Shown here: in pieces, positions 27,576 through 36,427 of the stretch
Layout: the number at the start of each line of letters is the position of its first letter
Numbering within the stretch: the stretch's first letter is position 1
NCBI RefSeq assembly: GCF_001665685.1
Contig: NZ_LZTB01000004.1
Location: 62,001 to 126,000, forward strand
Direction: 5' to 3'
Length of the DNA: 64,000 nt
Source of the DNA: Mycobacterium sp. 852013-50091_SCH5140682
GTDB lineage: Bacteria > Actinomycetota > Actinomycetes > Mycobacteriales > Mycobacteriaceae
Translations under genes and position numbers: made by a program
The notes under the pieces: model-generated
Seen by the model: only the letters and a program-made list of their open reading frames with translations
Databases searched by the model: none
Told to the model about the DNA's origin: nothing

Positions 27576-28238
27576 ATGACCGACGGAACTCGCCGCGTAC
27601 TGCGCAAGGATGCAGAGCGCAATCGGCAGCGTGTTCTCGACGCCGCGCGGGAACTGTTCGCCGAAAAGGGTCTCGAAGCGACCCTCAACGACGTGGCAAA
27701 GCACGCCAATGTCGGGGTGGGCACCGTGTACCGACGCTTCGCCACAAAACAAGAGCTACTCGACGCCGTCTTCGAGGACGGCATCGATCAGGTCGTCGCT
27801 CTCGCGGAATCCGCGTTGCAGAAAGACAATTCGTGGGACGGATTCGTATGGTTCGTCGAGCAACAGTGCGAGCTGACCGCGACCGACCGAGGGCTGCGCG
27901 AGATGGTCTACAGCAGGGCCTACGGCGGCCACGGAGTCGAATGCGCACGGCTGCGGCTGTCCCCGTCGGTCACGAAACTTGTCGAGCGGGCCCGCGCCGA
28001 CGGCTATCTGCGGCCCGACGTAGAAGGTTCGGACATGCCGATCCTCGGCCTGCTGGCCGGAACCGTGAGCGAATGGGCCGGCCACGTCGACCCCGACTTG
28101 TGGCGGCGCTACGTCGCCCTGCTGCTCGACGGCATGCGGCAGCGCGACGACCAACCAGGCCTCCGCGTGGACGCGCTGAAAGACGACCAGATGGACGCAG
28201 CAATGCGTGGCTGGCATCCGGCGGGCAACCCTCCCTAG
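27576..28238 (+). CDS. TetR-family regulator of the MmpS/MmpL operon
   Basis: A 220-residue TetR protein: helix-turn-helix at about 12-60 (RQRVLDAARELFAEKGLEATLNDVAKHANVGVGTVYRRF region), then a ligand-binding domain (type TetR_C_33-like). GGGAG precedes the ATG closely. It is divergent from mmpS across the dyad. In mycobacteria such TetR-MmpSL pairs are sites of drug-efflux mutations, a known theme; the ligand here is not known. Convergent, seven bases from the YigZ stop. Confidence 0.88.
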   Translation: MTDGTRRVLRKDAERNRQRVLDAARELFAEKGLEATLNDVAKHANVGVGTVYRRFATKQELLDAVFEDGIDQVVALAESALQKDNSWDGFVWFVEQQCELTATDRGLREMVYSRAYGGHGVECARLRLSPSVTKLVERARADGYLRPDVEGSDMPILGLLAGTVSEWAGHVDPDLWRRYVALLLDGMRQRDDQPGLRVDALKDDQMDAAMRGWHPAGNPP

Positions 28239-28245
28239 GAGAACG

Positions 28246-28869
28246 TCACCCGCTGCCCCACAGATGCCCTAGGTGAACGAGTTCGCCACGACCCGAAGTT
28301 ATTTCGGCGACTGCGGAATCCAGAGTCGTCGCCTCGGCGCACAGCACCCTGATGACCGCCTTCTGCCCATACTCCACTCCGTCGACCTCGAACCCGCGCC
28401 GCCGCAGTTCGGCCTCGACCCACCCCGCCTCGGCGTGATCGACCGCGAGGGTGAACACCTGCAACCGGACACGCGCCTGCAGTGTCGCCGATTCGAGTGC
28501 CGAGGTGACCGTGCCGGAGTATGCCCGCGTAAGCCCACCGGTTCCGAGCTTGATACCGCCGTAGTACCGCGAAACCACCGCAACCACATTGACCAGCTCT
28601 CGAGCCTTGAGCACCGACAGGATCGGTGCACCTGCGGTTCCGCTCGGCTCACCGTCGTCGCTGTACCGCTCGATGCGAGTCTCGACGTCATCGCCGAGGA
28701 CGTAGGCGAAGCAGTGGTGGCCTGCTCCACGTTCCAGTTCGTGCGCGAGCGCCACGAACTCGTTGGCTTCCTCCTCGCCGCAGCACTGGCGGAGCCGGGC
28801 GATGAAGCGGGACTTCTTGATCGTCTCCTCGGAGTACGGCCTTGCCTCAGGATCGAGCGAGAACGACAT
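28246..28869 (-). CDS. IMPACT/YigZ family protein
   Basis: A 207-residue protein with the UPF0029/IMPACT signature: HHCFAYVLGDD, YSDDGEPSGTAGAPIL, and SRYYGGIKLGTGGLTRAY, followed by a C-terminal ferredoxin-like domain (DUF1949 type). The family has been linked to translation control and ribosome-associated processes; its biochemical activity is undefined. An in-frame extension of 73 codons upstream overlaps the divergent topoisomerase promoter and lacks family similarity, so the internal ATG is preferred. Monocistronic. Confidence 0.9.
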   Translation of the reverse strand: MSFSLDPEARPYSEETIKKSRFIARLRQCCGEEEANEFVALAHELERGAGHHCFAYVLGDDVETRIERYSDDGEPSGTAGAPILSVLKARELVNVVAVVSRYYGGIKLGTGGLTRAYSGTVTSALESATLQARVRLQVFTLAVDHAEAGWVEAELRRRGFEVDGVEYGQKAVIRVLCAEATTLDSAVAEITSGRGELVHLGHLWGSG

Positions 28870-29141
28870 ACGCGGAATTGTAGGAGTGCAGGTCGCGCCG
28901 ACCGCGCCGTCAACAGCGAGACGGGCATTCTCATATACGGCTATCACAACTCTCCCTGCTGGATAACTAAGTTCGGAAACGGCCTGGTAGGGGATGGTCC
29001 AGACATGGTGAGGAAAGGCTCTTGCCGGATCCCCCGAGCGGCATACCCAGAGCTGTCGGTCCTGCCGCCTACGATTCCAGCGGCACACCTTTGACGAGAC
29101 CCCGATCGCCCTGACGCCGGCCCCGGTGGGAAGGACCAGCA

Positions 29142-31175
29142 GTGAGTTACAACGCCGCAGACATCACCGAGCTCGACGATGTCCAGCACACGCGCCTGCG
29201 GCCCGCGGTGAACCTGGGCCTGGACGTGCTCAACACCGCGCTGCGTGAGCTGGTCGACAACGCGATCGAAGAGGTCGCCGACCCCAGCCACGGCGGGTCC
29301 ACCGTGACGATCACCCTGCATGCCGACGGATCGGTCAGCGTCGCCGACGACGGCCGCGGCCTTCCCGTCGACTCCGACCCGGTCACCGGGAAGAACGGCA
29401 TCGTCAAGACACTCGGCACCGCACGGGCAGGTGGCAAGTTCTCCGCCCACTCCGACGCTGCCAGCACCGGTGCCGGTTTGAACGGCATCGGCGCCGCAGC
29501 CGCGGTGTTCATCTCCGCCCGTACCGACGTGACGGTGCGCCGCGCGGGAAAGACCTACCTGCAGAGTTTCGGCCGTGGCTATCCGGGGACGTTCGAGGGT
29601 AAGGAGTTCGACCCGGACGCCCCGTTCACCCGCGCTGACACGCAGAAGCTGCGCGGCGCCGGCAACCGCAAGCCAGACGCGCACGGCACCACGGTGCGCA
29701 TCCTGTTCGACCCGGCCGTGGTGCCGGATTCCAGCGTGGACATCGGCGAGGTGCTGCTGCGGGCCCACGCCGCGGCGCGCATGTCGCCCGGCGTGCATCT
29801 CCACGTCGTCGACGAAGGCTGGCCGGGCGAGGACCTGCCGCCCGCGTTGATGGAACCGTTCAACGGGCCGTGGGGCACCGACACCCTGCTCGACCTCATG
29901 TGCACCGCCGCCGGCACTCCCCTGCCCGACGTGCGCGCAGCCGTCGAAGGACGGGGTGAGTACACGACCGGCCGCGGCCCCACGCCGTTCCGCTGGTCGT
30001 TGACCGCCGGGCCTGCCGAACCGGCCACGGTTGCAGCGTTCTGCAACACCGTGCGCACCCCGGGCGGTGGATCGCATCTCACGGCCGCGATGAAAGGTTT
30101 GTCCGAAGCCCTGGCCGACCGTGCGTCCCGCATCCGCGACCTGGGCCTGGCCAAGGGCGAGGACGGCCCGGAGCCACAGGACTTCGCCGCGGTCACCGCG
30201 TTGGCTGTGGACACCCGCGCACCCGACGTGGCATGGGACTCCCAGGCCAAGACCGCGGTGTCGTCGCGGTCGTTGAACGTCGCCATGGCCCCCGACGTGG
30301 CGCGCAGCGTCACCATCTGGGCGGCCAACCCCGGCAACAGCGACGCGGTGACCCTCTGGACCAAGTTGGCGCTGGAGTCCGCCCGAGCGCGGCGCAGTGC
30401 CGAAGGAGCCAAGGCCCGCTCCCGCGCGGCGTCGAAAGCCAAGGGGCTCGGAACCAATCTGTCGCTGCCGCCGAAGCTGCTGCCCAGCCGAGAAACCGGC
30501 CGCGGGTCGGGCGCCGAGCTTTTCCTGTGCGAGGGCGATTCGGCGTTGGGCACCATCAAAGCGGCGCGCGACGCCACGTTCCAGGCGGCCTTCCCGCTGA
30601 AAGGGAAGCCGCCCAACGTCTATGGGTTCACCGTGAGCAAGGCGCGGGTCAAAGACGAGTTCGACGCGATCGAACGCATCCTGGGCTGCGGGCTGCGGGA
30701 CAACTGCGATCCGGAACAGTGCCGGTACGACCGGATCCTGTTCGCCTCCGACGCCGATCCCGACGGCGGCAACATCAACTCGAGCCTGATCTCGATGTTC
30801 CTGGACTTCTACCGCCCGCTCGTCGAGGCCGGAATGGTCTACGTGACGCTGCCGCCCCTGTTCGTGGTCAAGGATGGCACCCAGCGCATCTACTGCCAGG
30901 ACGAGTCCGAGCGCGACGCCGCGGTGGCACAGATGCGCGCCACCTCGAAACGCAAGGTAGAGGTTCAGCGCAACAAAGGCCTCGGCGAAATGGATGCCGA
31001 CGACTTCTGGAACACCGTGCTGGATCCGCAGCGGCGCACCGTGATTCGGGTGCACCTCGACGACGACGACAAAAAGTTGCACCACACGCTGTTCGGCGGA
31101 CCGCCCGAGGGCCGACGCACGTGGATGGCCGATGTCGCCTCCCGCGTCGACACCTCCGCGCTGGACCTGGACTAG
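29142..31175 (+). CDS. Atypical type II topoisomerase subunit B (TopoM-like, GyrB/ParE)
   Basis: A 677-residue GyrB/ParE homologue. The GHKL ATPase motifs are ELVDNAIEEV (Asn/Glu), VADDGRGLPV and GAGLNGIGAA; the transducer domain follows; the TOPRIM motifs are LCEGDSALG and FASDADPDGGNIN. It resembles the second, non-gyrase topoisomerase of M. smegmatis (TopoM), reported to introduce positive supercoils. GTG start with AAGGA six bases upstream. Mycobacteria usually rely on gyrase alone, so this is an accessory enzyme. The A subunit starts 12 bases downstream. A 938-codon open frame on the opposite strand is a GC-codon shadow. Confidence 0.9.
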   Translation: MSYNAADITELDDVQHTRLRPAVNLGLDVLNTALRELVDNAIEEVADPSHGGSTVTITLHADGSVSVADDGRGLPVDSDPVTGKNGIVKTLGTARAGGKFSAHSDAASTGAGLNGIGAAAAVFISARTDVTVRRAGKTYLQSFGRGYPGTFEGKEFDPDAPFTRADTQKLRGAGNRKPDAHGTTVRILFDPAVVPDSSVDIGEVLLRAHAAARMSPGVHLHVVDEGWPGEDLPPALMEPFNGPWGTDTLLDLMCTAAGTPLPDVRAAVEGRGEYTTGRGPTPFRWSLTAGPAEPATVAAFCNTVRTPGGGSHLTAAMKGLSEALADRASRIRDLGLAKGEDGPEPQDFAAVTALAVDTRAPDVAWDSQAKTAVSSRSLNVAMAPDVARSVTIWAANPGNSDAVTLWTKLALESARARRSAEGAKARSRAASKAKGLGTNLSLPPKLLPSRETGRGSGAELFLCEGDSALGTIKAARDATFQAAFPLKGKPPNVYGFTVSKARVKDEFDAIERILGCGLRDNCDPEQCRYDRILFASDADPDGGNINSSLISMFLDFYRPLVEAGMVYVTLPPLFVVKDGTQRIYCQDESERDAAVAQMRATSKRKVEVQRNKGLGEMDADDFWNTVLDPQRRTVIRVHLDDDDKKLHHTLFGGPPEGRRTWMADVASRVDTSALDLD

Positions 31176-31187
31176 GAAGAAGTATCT

Positions 31188-33329
31188 GTGACCGCAACCC
31201 TGGACGTTCCTGAACAGAACCCGGATCTGGTGCTCGACCAGAGCGCCGACGACTACTGGAACCACTACCAGCTGACCTTCGCGCTCTACAGCGTCAGCGA
31301 TCGCGCCATCCCTTCGGCGTTCGACGGGCTCAAGCCTGGTCAACGGCGCCTGCTCTATCAGATGCACGACTCGAAACTGCTGCCCGGCAACAAGCCGCAG
31401 AAGTCCTCGAAGGTGTGCTCGGCCGTCACCGGCAACCTGCATCCGCATGGCGGCGCGTCGATGTACGGGGCGGCCGCGCTGATGGCTGCCGACTTCCAGC
31501 GCGTGAAAGTCATTGACGGACAAGGCGCATTCCCGCGCATCCAAGGTGACATCCCCGCTGCCGACCGGTACACCGAGATGCGGTTGTCGGCGCCCGGTGC
31601 GGCACTGACCGCCGAACTCGACGATCACGCGGTGCCCATGGTGTCCACGTTCGACGGCGAGTGGATCGAGCCGACGGTGCTGCCGGCACGGTGGCCGGTG
31701 CTGCTGTGCAACGGCGCGGTGGGTATCGCCGAAGGCTGGGCCACCAAGGTGCCCGCACACAATCCGCGCGAGGTGATGGCCGCCTGCCGGGCGCTGCTGA
31801 AAACCCCAAACATGACCGATGACAGATTGGTGAAGCTCATTCCCGGCCCCGACTGGGGCTGCGGCGCGACCGTGGTCGGCGCCACCGGGCTGCGGGAGTA
31901 CATCACCACCGGTCGCGGGGCATTCACGGTACGCGGCACCCTGACGGTCGACGGAAAGAACGTCGTGATCACCGAACTACCGCCCGGGGTCGCGAGTAAC
32001 ACTGTGCAGGACCGGATCCGGGCCCTGGTCGAGTCGGGTGAACTGTCCGGTGTGGCCGACATGTCTGACCTGACCGACCGCCGCAACGGGCTGCGGATCG
32101 TGGTCACCGCCAAGCGCGGCCACAGCGCCGAAACCATCCGTGACCAACTGCTCGCGTTGACCCCGCTGGAGTCGACGTTCGCCGCCAGCCTCGTCGCCCT
32201 CGACGAGGACCGGGTGCCGCGGTGGTGGTCGGTGCGTGAGCTGATCAGTGCGTTCCTGCACCTGCGTGACTCAGTCGTGGTGCGCCGCAGCGAGTATCGG
32301 CTGGAGAAGGTCGTCGCACGCCGGCATCTGGTAGCCGGCCTGCTGAAGATCCACCTGGACATCGATGCTGCCGTCGCGATCATTCGGGCCTCCGATACGG
32401 TCGACGAGGCCCGCACGGGACTGCAGGAGCGTTTCGAGATCGATTCCGACCAGGCTGATTATGTGCTGGCACTGCAACTGCGGCGGTTGACCCGGCTCGA
32501 CGTCATCGAGCTGCAGGCAGAAGCCGAGAAGCTGGACGCCGAGTTCGCCGAACTGACCGAACTGGTTTCGAATCCCGACGCGCGACGCGTGGTCATCGAC
32601 AACGAGCTCGTGGAGACGGCAAAGCTGTTCAAGGGCCCCGAATTCGACCGCCGCACCGTCCTCGACTTCGACGCCACCCCGACGGCGTCGAGCTCCGACG
32701 AGGACGGCCCCCGCGAACGCAAAGTCAATACCGCTTGGCGCCTCGACGACCGGGGTGTGTTCTCCGACAGCCACGGCGACCTCCTCACCTCGGGCCTGGG
32801 TTGGGCGGTGTGGACCGACGGACGCGTCAAGTTCACCACCGGCAACGGTCTGCCGTTCAAGATCCGGGACATCCCGGTGGCACCTGACATCACCGGGTTG
32901 CTGCGGTCCGGCGTGCTGACACCCGGCTACCACCTGGGCCTGGTGACGCGACGCGGCAAGATCCTGCGTATCGACCCCGCCGCGGTGAACCCGCAGGGGG
33001 CGGCCGGTAACGGCGTGGCCGGGGTGAAGCTTGCCGGCGACGGCGACGACGAGGTCATCGCCGCGCTGCCGATCAGCTGTGAAAACGGCGAGGCCATCCT
33101 GTCGATCTCCGAAAAGGGTTGGAAGGTAACCGAAGTCGCCGACATCCCGGTGAAGGGCCGGGGCGGGGCGGGTGTCGGGTTCCACCCGTTCGTGGGCGGC
33201 GAGGACGCTGTGCTCGCAGCGGCTATCTCGACGACGGGCTATGTGCGCAACGGTAAACCGGTACGCGCGGAGAAGCGAGCCAAGGCATCAGTGAAGGGGT
33301 CAGGCACCGACGTGTCGCCTGCGGGATAA
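31188..33329 (+). CDS. Atypical type II topoisomerase subunit A (TopoM-like, GyrA/ParC)
   Basis: A 713-residue GyrA/ParC homologue, shorter than gyrase A. The catalytic Tyr is Y128 in IPAADRYTEMRL; LKPGQRRLLYQM and LHPHGGASMYGAA are the winged-helix and DNA-gate motifs. The tower and coiled-coil regions follow and the C-terminal beta-pinwheel is present (LGWAVWTDGRVKF, YHLGLVTRRGKILRI, GRGGAGVGFHP) with only a degenerate GyrA box. This would fit the reported unusual supercoiling activity of TopoM. GTG start with AGGAAGAAG upstream, 12 bases after subunit B, so co-translated. Confidence 0.9.
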   Translation: MTATLDVPEQNPDLVLDQSADDYWNHYQLTFALYSVSDRAIPSAFDGLKPGQRRLLYQMHDSKLLPGNKPQKSSKVCSAVTGNLHPHGGASMYGAAALMAADFQRVKVIDGQGAFPRIQGDIPAADRYTEMRLSAPGAALTAELDDHAVPMVSTFDGEWIEPTVLPARWPVLLCNGAVGIAEGWATKVPAHNPREVMAACRALLKTPNMTDDRLVKLIPGPDWGCGATVVGATGLREYITTGRGAFTVRGTLTVDGKNVVITELPPGVASNTVQDRIRALVESGELSGVADMSDLTDRRNGLRIVVTAKRGHSAETIRDQLLALTPLESTFAASLVALDEDRVPRWWSVRELISAFLHLRDSVVVRRSEYRLEKVVARRHLVAGLLKIHLDIDAAVAIIRASDTVDEARTGLQERFEIDSDQADYVLALQLRRLTRLDVIELQAEAEKLDAEFAELTELVSNPDARRVVIDNELVETAKLFKGPEFDRRTVLDFDATPTASSSDEDGPRERKVNTAWRLDDRGVFSDSHGDLLTSGLGWAVWTDGRVKFTTGNGLPFKIRDIPVAPDITGLLRSGVLTPGYHLGLVTRRGKILRIDPAAVNPQGAAGNGVAGVKLAGDGDDEVIAALPISCENGEAILSISEKGWKVTEVADIPVKGRGGAGVGFHPFVGGEDAVLAAAISTTGYVRNGKPVRAEKRAKASVKGSGTDVSPAG

Positions 33330-33431
33330 GGACACCTGCAGGCGCCGCGGCGAAGTAGCAGCACACTGCTCGAACTTTCATGTTGTCCTGCAAAATATTT
33401 CGTTCCATGGCGCCTGCTCTGCTGCCTGCCG

Positions 33432-33908
33432 TCATGGCACCTGATAGCGCCCCTCGCCGTCTCGCTTCACAGCTTCGCGAAATGCCGCGACCTCGGCAAC
33501 CTCGTCCTCGGTGGCCTCCTCTGTAGCCAAAAAGACAGCCACCAGACGGGCATTCCGATCCCGAGTCAATGCGGGTAAATAGCGATCTCGCCACGTCCAC
33601 AGATTTGGGTGCGGGTGCGCGGCGAAAGCCTCAGCGGGAGCCAACTGCTTGATAGCTCGTTCAAGCTCACGCCGACTGAGCTCGTATGACCAAGTCCCAC
33701 GCCGATAGCCAGTTACGTCGGCAATGATCACGCCAGGAAGCGATTTCTGTCCGATGTTGACAACGTGGAAGTGCTCAGGTGAGGCCACCCGCGCGTCGCC
33801 CGGTACGAGTCCCACTCCATGGGCGTAGGGCGGATGCCAGTCGGCCAAAGTCGCAGCAAGCCGATCATGTTCTGCGGCAATATCTTCGGCAGTGCACCAC
33901 TGGTCCAT
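33432..33908 (-). CDS. Unknown protein, member of the GntR regulon
   Basis: A 158-residue soluble protein I do not recognise. It has no signal peptide or membrane segment; the sequence is rich in aromatic and His residues at both ends (DWHPPYAHGVG, HPHPNLWTWRDRY). AGAGGA precedes the ATG. The promoter interval it shares with the GMC dehydrogenase gene contains two copies of the TTGTCGACAATAC element, one about 70 bases before this gene, so it is probably co-regulated with the catabolic cluster. An enzyme accessory or small-ligand protein is possible, but nothing supports a specific function. Confidence 0.7.
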   Translation of the reverse strand: MDQWCTAEDIAAEHDRLAATLADWHPPYAHGVGLVPGDARVASPEHFHVVNIGQKSLPGVIIADVTGYRRGTWSYELSRRELERAIKQLAPAEAFAAHPHPNLWTWRDRYLPALTRDRNARLVAVFLATEEATEDEVAEVAAFREAVKRDGEGRYQVP

Positions 33909-33977
33909 GGCCTATCCTCTCGAAAGACTCGTCCGACGGTCACGCCGGCGCCCCAAGCAACGGCAGACTAACAGCTC

Positions 33978-33990
33978 TTTGTCGACAATA
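33978..33990. promoter_or_regulatory. GntR-type operator TTTGTCGACAATA (site 1)
   Basis: Palindromic core TTGTCGACAA plus TACGC. It lies about 70 bases upstream of the unknown 158-residue gene. One of six copies between 33.9 and 48.7 kb. Confidence 0.7.
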
Positions 33991-34092
33991 CGCAATAGCC
34001 CATCCCGCGCGATATACCCGCATGCCGCGCCAGCCTCGCTTCCGACAGAGATACTTGACGCATTGGGGAATGGCCCCCACAATAAATTGGTT

Positions 34093-34108
34093 CATGTCGA
34101 CAATACAC
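34093..34108. promoter_or_regulatory. GntR-type operator (site 2)
   Basis: CATGTCGACAATACAC, about 90 bases upstream of the GMC dehydrogenase ATG. Shares TGTCGACAATAC with the other copies. Confidence 0.7.
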
Positions 34109-34196
34109 AACCGACAGGATCCGCGCGGTCCACGTGCGATGGCTTCCGTTCGACGCAGCACGCACGTCGCGACGGTGTTCTTCGAGAGAGGTCCTC

Positions 34197-35834
34197 ATGG
34201 CATCAGAAACTTCCGGCGACGCAGATCTCCCAGTCGATGTTCTCGTGATCGGGGCCGGCCCCTCCGGCGCAGTCGTCACACACACCGCCGCTGCCGCGGG
34301 GCTCAGCGTGATGGTGCTGGAGCAGGGCGACTGGGTAAATCCAAGTGATTTTCCGGCCAACCACCCCGAGTGGGAACTGCTGATTCAGCATGACTGGTCA
34401 CACGACCCAAACGTTCGCAAACTTCCGTCGGACTATCCGGTCGACGTATCCGAGTCCGACATGTGGCCCGTGATGTTCAACGCCGTGGGCGGTGGTTCCA
34501 TCTTCTACGGGGCAGAATGGCCGCGCCTGGTGCCTTCCGACTTCCGAGTGAAGACGCTCGACGGCGTTGGCGACGACTGGCCCATCTCCTATGACGATCT
34601 CAAGCCGTACCACGACGAAGTCGACGCGTTCATCGGCGTATCGGGCGTCGACGGCGACACTGCCTACCCGGACGGGTTGGAGTACCCGCTGCCGCCGAAT
34701 CCGCTGGGTAAGGCCGGTTTAAAGGGCGCCGAGGCGGCCAACTCATTGGGCTGGCACTGGTGGCCGGGCACGAATGCCATCGCGAGTCAGAGTTTCAAAA
34801 CCCTTGAGCAGTGCGGTCGTTGGGGCACTTGCGAATGGGGCTGCCCGCAGGGCGCGAAAGCGTCGTTCGACTTGATCTACCTGCCCCAGGCCCAGAAGCT
34901 TGGCGCCAAGATCGTCACAGGTGCCCGAGTCCGCAGAGTCGTGACCGACGATGCCACCGGGCTGGCCACCGGTGCGGAATATGTCGACCGCGACGGCGTG
35001 GTGCAGTTTCAAGCCGCTCGCACCGTGGTGCTGTGCGCCAACGGGGTGGGGACGCCCCGGCTGCTGCTTCTATCCGCCAGTGACAGACATCCCAATGGTC
35101 TGGCCAACTCGTCGGACATGGTCGGCCGCAACCTGATGCTGCACCCCAATTGCAGTGCGCTCGGGTTCTACGAGGAGTCACTGGAAAGCTGGCGCGGCCC
35201 GGCGGGGCAGCTGATCCACTCACTCCAGTTCTACGAAACAGACAAATCGCGCGGTTTCGTGCGCGGCAGCAAGATGCACATCCTGCCGACTCCGGGACCG
35301 CTCAACGCAATCGAGGCTCACCGCCAACTCGACTTCGAAGAACTGTGGGGCCCGGCAGTGCACAAGGTGGCCCGGTTGGCACAGAACGGCATTCTGTGGG
35401 CAGCCAACACCGAGGACCTGCCCGAGCCACACAACCGTGTAACCCTCTCTCCGGATTTGGTCGACGGTGATGGTCTGCCGGCGCCGAAGGTCGAGTACCG
35501 CATCAGCGAAAACACCCGGAAAATACTGAAATTCACTGTCGATCGCATGGTCGAGCTGCATGAGGCGGCAGGAGCCGTCCGCATCATCACCCAAGAGATA
35601 TGGGTCGACCAGCCCGGTCACCTGCTGGGCACCGCTCGGATGGGCAACGACGCAGCAACTTCCGTCGTCGACTCCTACGGCAAGACCCACGATGTCGACA
35701 ATCTCTACATCGCCGACGGCAGCATCTTCGTCACCTCCGGATCCGCCAACCCGACCTCTACCATCAGCGCTCTGGCTCTGCGCGTCGCCAAGAACCTCGT
35801 TGCGCAGGTCGTTGCACGAAAGGCACACGCATGA
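34197..35834 (+). CDS. GMC-type FAD-dependent dehydrogenase
   Basis: A 545-residue GMC oxidoreductase. LVIGAGPSGAVV (about 17-28) binds FAD ADP; GGGSIFYG is the second FAD motif; the C-terminus has GHLLGTARMGND and GSANPTSTISALALR with the active-site Asn. C206, C212 and C216 in the CGRWGTCEWGCPQGA stretch resemble the Cys motif of membrane-linked sugar and sugar-acid dehydrogenases that carry an iron-sulfur cluster and use a quinone or cytochrome acceptor. AGAGAGG precedes the ATG. It is coupled (ATGA) to a small subunit gene and preceded by an operator of the GntR regulon. In this cluster it is a candidate for the missing dehydrogenase step. Confidence 0.87.
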   Translation: MASETSGDADLPVDVLVIGAGPSGAVVTHTAAAAGLSVMVLEQGDWVNPSDFPANHPEWELLIQHDWSHDPNVRKLPSDYPVDVSESDMWPVMFNAVGGGSIFYGAEWPRLVPSDFRVKTLDGVGDDWPISYDDLKPYHDEVDAFIGVSGVDGDTAYPDGLEYPLPPNPLGKAGLKGAEAANSLGWHWWPGTNAIASQSFKTLEQCGRWGTCEWGCPQGAKASFDLIYLPQAQKLGAKIVTGARVRRVVTDDATGLATGAEYVDRDGVVQFQAARTVVLCANGVGTPRLLLLSASDRHPNGLANSSDMVGRNLMLHPNCSALGFYEESLESWRGPAGQLIHSLQFYETDKSRGFVRGSKMHILPTPGPLNAIEAHRQLDFEELWGPAVHKVARLAQNGILWAANTEDLPEPHNRVTLSPDLVDGDGLPAPKVEYRISENTRKILKFTVDRMVELHEAAGAVRIITQEIWVDQPGHLLGTARMGNDAATSVVDSYGKTHDVDNLYIADGSIFVTSGSANPTSTISALALRVAKNLVAQVVARKAHA

Positions 35835-36334
35835 CCGCCAAGGTCCATTCGATCTCTCCACACCTGCGGCTGTCGGTGCCGCCACGGAGCACACGTCCGC
35901 CGCGCACACTCACTGCGACCGAGTTGCCTGCGCTACTGCGCGTGGCTGACTGTCTGATCCCCGCGTCGGGTCCCAACCCGAAGGCCAGCGAGGCCGAGCA
36001 GTACACGTCGTATCTGCATCTGGCTCTCGCGGCACGGGCAGACGTGTTCGACGCCGTCGTGGGCGCGGCCGGCAAACTCGTCGACGTTCCCGAGGAAAAG
36101 CTGTGGGAAACGCTCAAGGCGATGGCGGTCGAGGACAAGTTCACCTTCGATGCGTTGTCATCGGTCGTTGCCGGCGCCTATTTCATGACCCCGCAGGTCA
36201 TGAAATTGATCGGCTATCCCGGCCAGCACCGAGATCCCGCACCGGTTGCACTGGCCGCCGAGGAGATCGGCAGCGGAATCCTCGACCCGGTGTTGGAGCG
36301 GGGTTTCATCTACGTCTCCGCGGCCGGCGAATAA
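35831..36334 (+). CDS. Gluconate-2-dehydrogenase-subunit-3-like small subunit
   Basis: A 167-residue protein. LPALLRVADCLIPASG and ASEAEQYTSYL resemble the start of the gluconate 2-dehydrogenase subunit 3 family, which partners GMC flavoprotein subunits and often carries a Tat signal. No Tat or Sec signal is seen here, so the complex is probably cytoplasmic or the subunit is exported with its partner. The ATG overlaps the GMC stop. A 13-base hairpin terminator follows 10 bases after the stop. Confidence 0.72.
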   Translation: MTAKVHSISPHLRLSVPPRSTRPPRTLTATELPALLRVADCLIPASGPNPKASEAEQYTSYLHLALAARADVFDAVVGAAGKLVDVPEEKLWETLKAMAVEDKFTFDALSSVVAGAYFMTPQVMKLIGYPGQHRDPAPVALAAEEIGSGILDPVLERGFIYVSAAGE

Positions 36335-36344
36335 TACGCACGGC

Positions 36345-36381
36345 GCATCAGACCGGGGCCGGTGTGGTCCCGGTCTGATGC
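36345..36381. terminator. Bidirectional terminator
   Basis: Perfect 13-base arms GCATCAGACCGGG and CCCGGTCTGATGC with an 11-base loop, between the convergent small-subunit and LLM genes. It would end both transcripts. Confidence 0.8.
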
Positions 36382-36427
36382 TCCATCGTTTCGGAGCGTG
36401 CTTGTCGGCTTTGACCTTTCGCCGTGG

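Noticed and set aside
28944..31760. A 938-codon open frame on the minus strand opposite the topoisomerase B gene
   Set aside because: It mirrors codon bias of a GC-rich gene on the other strand, has no domain I recognise and the plus-strand protein has all GyrB motifs.
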